Origin: Marivirga atlantica
GTDB taxonomy: Bacteria > Bacteroidota > Bacteroidia > Cytophagales > Cyclobacteriaceae
Length of the DNA: 64,000 nucleotides
Assembly: GCF_016734805.1 (NCBI RefSeq)
Contig: NZ_JAERQG010000001.1
Location: 186,001 to 250,000, forward strand
Direction of reading: 5' to 3'
In this document: piece by piece, positions 61,398 through 64,000 of the stretch
Numbering within the stretch: the first letter of the stretch is position 1
Layout of the letters: the number at the start of each line of letters is the position of its first letter
Translations under genes and position numbers: made by a program
Notes under the pieces: model-generated
Databases searched by the model: none
Told to the model about the DNA's origin: nothing
What the model saw: the letters and a program-made list of their open reading frames with translations, nothing else

Positions 61398-62303
61398 CTA
61401 AAAGTAACCTTGTTTCTTTCTCTCTTCCATAGCAGCTTCTGAACGTTTATCGTCTGCACGATTACCTCTTTCAGTTTGTCTAGCTGCTGCTACTTCTTCA
61501 ATAATTTTATCTAAATCATCTGCGTCAGATTCAACAGCACCTGTAATGGTCATACAGCCTAAAGTTCTGTATCTGATTGTTTTTTCCTCGTACTTTTCTC
61601 CTTCCAACAATGTATTATAAGGAGATTCGGCAATAAGTACACCGCCTCTATTTACCACATTACGTTGATGAGAAAAATAAATACTTGGAAGAGCGATTTT
61701 CTCTTTTTTAATATATTGCCATACGTCCATCTCGGTCCAGTTACTGATTGGGAAGATTCTAAAGGATTCACCGGGTGCCTTCATACCATTGTATAAATTC
61801 CAAAGTTCAGGACGCTGGTTTTTAGGATCCCACTGCCCGAAGTCATCTCTATGTGAAAAGAATCTTTCTTTAGCTCTGGCTTTCTCTTCATCTCTTCTAC
61901 CACCACCGAAAGCAGCATCATAGGCTCCTTCTTCAAGTTTTTCTAATAAGGTGATTGATTGTAAGGTATTACGGCTAGGATTAATTCCCTTTTCCTCCTT
62001 GGCCGTTCCCCTATCTATTGAGTCCTGAACTAGACCAACATCGAGGTTTACATTATATCTTTTGGCTAAATTATCTCTAAACTCTAGTGCTTCCGGGAAG
62101 TTATGACCTGTATCGATATGTAATAAAGGAAAAGGGATTTTTGCAGGCCAAAAAGCCTTCTGGGCTAAGTGCACCATTGTGATAGAATCCTTACCTCCAG
62201 AAAAAAGTATGACTGGCTTCTCAAATTGAGCTGCTACTTCTCTAAAAATGTAGATTGCCTCTGCTTCAAGTTGATCAAGGTGTGATAAATTGTAAGATGA
62301 CAT
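61398..62303 (-). CDS. cysD: Sulfate adenylyltransferase subunit 2
   Basis: A 301-residue PP-loop ATP pyrophosphatase. VILFSGGKDSITMVHLAQ is the signature, with DTGHNFPEALEFRD, GGGRRDEEKARAKERFFSHR and SNWTEMDVWQYI also present, all typical of CysD. It starts one base after the cysC stop codon, and cysN follows. Together they activate sulfate. No APS/PAPS reductase (cysH) or sulfite reductase is in the window. Confidence 0.96.
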   Translation of the reverse strand: MSSYNLSHLDQLEAEAIYIFREVAAQFEKPVILFSGGKDSITMVHLAQKAFWPAKIPFPLLHIDTGHNFPEALEFRDNLAKRYNVNLDVGLVQDSIDRGTAKEEKGINPSRNTLQSITLLEKLEEGAYDAAFGGGRRDEEKARAKERFFSHRDDFGQWDPKNQRPELWNLYNGMKAPGESFRIFPISNWTEMDVWQYIKKEKIALPSIYFSHQRNVVNRGGVLIAESPYNTLLEGEKYEEKTIRYRTLGCMTITGAVESDADDLDKIIEEVAAARQTERGNRADDKRSEAAMEERKKQGYF

Positions 62304-62304
62304 A

Positions 62305-62895
62305 TTAATATTTTATTCTGTCTAAAATTTGTTGTACCAATATTTGATGGCTTTCTTCTAATGTTTGTTCTGCCGTATTAACAGTAATATCTGCACTTGT
62401 TGGAGCTTCAAAAGGTGCAGATATACCAGTAAAATCTGGTATCTCCCCTTTTCTTGCTTTGGCATATAACCCTTTTACATCTCGTTGCTCGCAAACTTCC
62501 AAAGGACATTCAATAAATACTTCCGTATAGCCTTCACCTATTATTTCTCGAGCCCTTTGACGTACTTTTTCAACCGGGCTTATGAAAGAGCAAATTGTTA
62601 CTAAACCTGCATTCATAAATAATTTGGCAGTTTCAGCAGCTCTTCTGATATTTTCTTTTCTATCTTCCTCACTAAAAGTTAGGTTATTATTTAAACCAAC
62701 TCTTAGGTTATCCCCGTCTAATAGCTGTGTTAAATATCCTTCTTCATGCAAGGTATTCTCTAGCGCTCTAGCTAGAGTACTCTTACCGGAACCTGATAGA
62801 CCAACCATCCAAACCACTATGGCTCGCTGTTTAAGCAGTTTTTGCTTGTCTTCTCTAGAAAGAATGGTGTCAAAAATAGGATAAATATTCTCCAA
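62305..62895 (-). CDS. cysC: Adenylylsulfate kinase
   Basis: A 196-residue kinase that phosphorylates APS to PAPS. Walker A is GLSGSGKST, with LLDGDNLRVGLNNNLTFSEEDRKENIRR and FISPVEKVRQRARE as family motifs, and YAKARKGEIPDFTGI near the C-terminus. The start must be TTG at 62895; the upstream in-frame codons contain no ATG before a stop. First gene of cysC-cysD-cysN; a TAACTTTG element lies 17 bases upstream. The separate kinase means PAPS is made for reduction or sulfation. Confidence 0.94.
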   Translation of the reverse strand: MENIYPIFDTILSREDKQKLLKQRAIVVWMVGLSGSGKSTLARALENTLHEEGYLTQLLDGDNLRVGLNNNLTFSEEDRKENIRRAAETAKLFMNAGLVTICSFISPVEKVRQRAREIIGEGYTEVFIECPLEVCEQRDVKGLYAKARKGEIPDFTGISAPFEAPTSADITVNTAEQTLEESHQILVQQILDRIKY

Positions 62896-62911
62896 AGTAT
62901 TATTTTTTTGA

Positions 62912-62919
62912 CAAAGTTA
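62912..62919 (-). promoter_or_regulatory. Likely -7 promoter element of the cysCDN operon
   Basis: TAACTTTG on the minus strand matches TAnnTTTG, 17 bases before the TTG start of cysC, giving a leader of about 10 nt. The -33 box is not clear. The divergent cysQ starts 61 bases away. Confidence 0.45.
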
Positions 62920-62979
62920 ACACTATCAAACTATTATAATAGAGCTCAGATATGTAATTTCGATTTAAAATAAAAATTA

Positions 62980-63747
62980 ATGGATCAAAGAGAACTTACC
63001 AGAGAAATAATGGCTATTGCAAAGAAAGCAGGTGAAGCCATAATGGACATTTATAATAATGCTGATTTAAGTAATGTAGTTGACTACAAAGCAGATGACA
63101 GCCCCCTTACCCTGGCAGATAAAGCATCTGAAAATGTAATAAAGCCAGAACTAGAAAGATTAGTCACAAAATATCCTATTCTCTCCGAAGAAGGTAGAAA
63201 TATTGCTTACGAAGAAAGAGAAGGCTGGACTAAATTTTGGTTAGTTGATCCTCTAGATGGAACAAAGGAGTTCATCAAAAGAAACGGCCAGTTTACTGTT
63301 AACATCGCACTTATTGATGAAAGCTATCCGGTTATGGGCGTAATTTACGTTCCAGCTACTGGTGTATTTTATATTGGAGACAATACGGGAGCAATGAAAG
63401 TTATTGACGGTGAAGAAATTGCAATTAAGGTCAACAATAAGTCCCAAGAAAGAATTGCCGTAAGAAGTGCTTCACATGCTTCGCCAGAAGAAGATGAATT
63501 ATTAAAAACCTACCAGGTAAAAGATAGTATCTCAGTCGGAAGTTCTTTAAAATTTTGTATGGTAGCTGAAGGACAAGCAGACATTTATTATAGACATGGG
63601 CCAACAATGGAATGGGATACTGGAGCTGGTCAGGCTATACTTGAAGCTGCTGGTGGAAAAGTGTTTAAAGGGAATACCGAAAAAGAAAGGTTTGATTACA
63701 ATAAAGAGAACCTCCTAAATGGTAGTTTCCTTTGTTTAGGTTTCTAG
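62980..63747 (+). CDS. cysQ: 3'(2'),5'-bisphosphate nucleotidase
   Basis: A 255-residue Li+-sensitive inositol-monophosphatase-fold enzyme that removes the 3' phosphate of PAP (or PAPS), the by-product of sulfate transfer. Metal sites are ILSEEGR, VDPLDGTKEFIKRNGQFTVN and the C-terminal WDTGAGQAILEAAGG. Its position divergent to cysCDN fits a role in sulfur metabolism. It ends 4 bases into the convergent WecA-like gene. Confidence 0.95.
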   Translation: MDQRELTREIMAIAKKAGEAIMDIYNNADLSNVVDYKADDSPLTLADKASENVIKPELERLVTKYPILSEEGRNIAYEEREGWTKFWLVDPLDGTKEFIKRNGQFTVNIALIDESYPVMGVIYVPATGVFYIGDNTGAMKVIDGEEIAIKVNNKSQERIAVRSASHASPEEDELLKTYQVKDSISVGSSLKFCMVAEGQADIYYRHGPTMEWDTGAGQAILEAAGGKVFKGNTEKERFDYNKENLLNGSFLCLGF

Positions 63748-64000
63748 TCTCTTCTAAACCTCTTGGAGATTTTCTGCTTTTTCCTGGCAACTGATTCTTT
63801 TACTAACTGATCGAGAGAAACACTCAGAATTACACAGGTAGCTATAACAATGGGAACTAGAAGATTATCTCCAAGAAAATCTAGTGCTAGTGCTAATAAT
63901 ATAATACCAATATTTACAGCAATTATGATAAGGGTTGTTCCAGAATGGCTAAAGCCTAATCGCATTAACAAATGATGAATATGAGTTTTATCGGGTGAAA
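63744..64000 (-). CDS. Partial MraY/WecA-family phospho-glycosyltransferase, C-terminus
   Basis: The last 85 or so codons of a minus-strand gene, cut at its 5' end by the window edge. Reading inward from base 64000 gives SPDKTHIHHLLMRLGFSHS, the His-rich segment HIHH conserved in WecA/TagO-type transferases, then three hydrophobic segments and a basic tail KKQKISKRFRRD. The enzyme would attach a sugar-1-phosphate to undecaprenyl phosphate, the lipid made by uppS elsewhere in the window, to begin O-antigen or capsule assembly. The full start is not visible. Confidence 0.8.
   Translation of the reverse strand, partial: SPDKTHIHHLLMRLGFSHSGTTLIIIAVNIGIILLALALDFLGDNLLVPIVIATCVILSVSLDQLVKESVARKKQKISKRFRRD

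Overview
The window looks like a chromosomal segment of a Bacteroidota bacterium, most probably a marine or environmental Cytophagales-type gliding bacterium. The grounds are the AT-rich sequence, weak or absent Shine-Dalgarno sites, occasional -7 elements of the TAnnTTTG type, PorP/SprF-family proteins beside very long secreted proteins with the gliding-associated C-terminal sorting domain of type IX secretion, an acidic/basic insertion in Rho, two Skp-like chaperones after BamA, and LytS/LytTR regulators. Genes are close-packed. No rRNA, tRNA, CRISPR array or insertion sequence was seen.

Layout. 1-8682: a partial lipoprotein, a YpdA-like flavoprotein and serS on the minus strand, then rho-corA, a lipoprotein, a 2-oxoglutarate oxygenase and a chromate transporter. 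8671-14192: an accessory peptide-export locus. On the minus strand it reads two small precursor peptides with 15-residue leaders, a 42-residue membrane peptide, a membrane protein, a membrane-anchored thioredoxin-like protein and a C39-peptidase ABC transporter. A divergent XRE-type regulator follows, then a second mini-unit of winged-helix protein, third precursor peptide and lipocalin-like protein. 14277-24058: an S66 LD-carboxypeptidase followed, on the same strand, by the envelope-biogenesis block (skp, skp, bamA, uppS, two beta-barrel proteins, nadK, a CBS protein, a hydrolase; listed here from 3' to 5'). 24158-29324: pabA/trpG, cvpA and yqeY on minus, then pdxJ, a hydrolase, an RsmI-like methylase and metK on plus.

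29423-39303: a short-chain dehydrogenase, RlpA, a PP2C/STAS/anti-sigma-kinase partner-switching module, three consecutive SurA-type periplasmic folding proteins and a MoxR ATPase. 39349-52706: two type IX secretion modules in opposite orientation. One pairs a PorP/SprF protein with a 2033-residue adhesin-like protein carrying about 14 repeats; the other pairs a PorP/SprF-SPOR fusion with a 1073-residue FG-GAP/PKD protein. A beta-barrel protein lies between them. 52893-57582: a TonB-dependent receptor, a small periplasmic protein and a LytS/LytTR two-component pair. 57579-64000: a lipoprotein with a Rieske-like fold lacking the ligand histidines, a 3-hydroxyacyl-CoA dehydrogenase, pheS, the sulfate-activation genes cysC-cysD-cysN with divergent cysQ, and the end of a WecA/TagO-type glycan-lipid transferase cut by the window edge.

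The part most likely to be new is the peptide locus at 8671-14192. Its three precursor peptides are too small for usual gene callers. They share a 15-residue leader and two cysteines, with the first cysteine at mature position 7 or 11 and the second at 32-35. They sit with a dedicated processing exporter, a candidate disulfide or redox protein, and terminator-like hairpins directly after the precursor genes. This suggests secreted, disulfide-containing bacteriocin-like or signalling peptides. That function is inference from sequence only.
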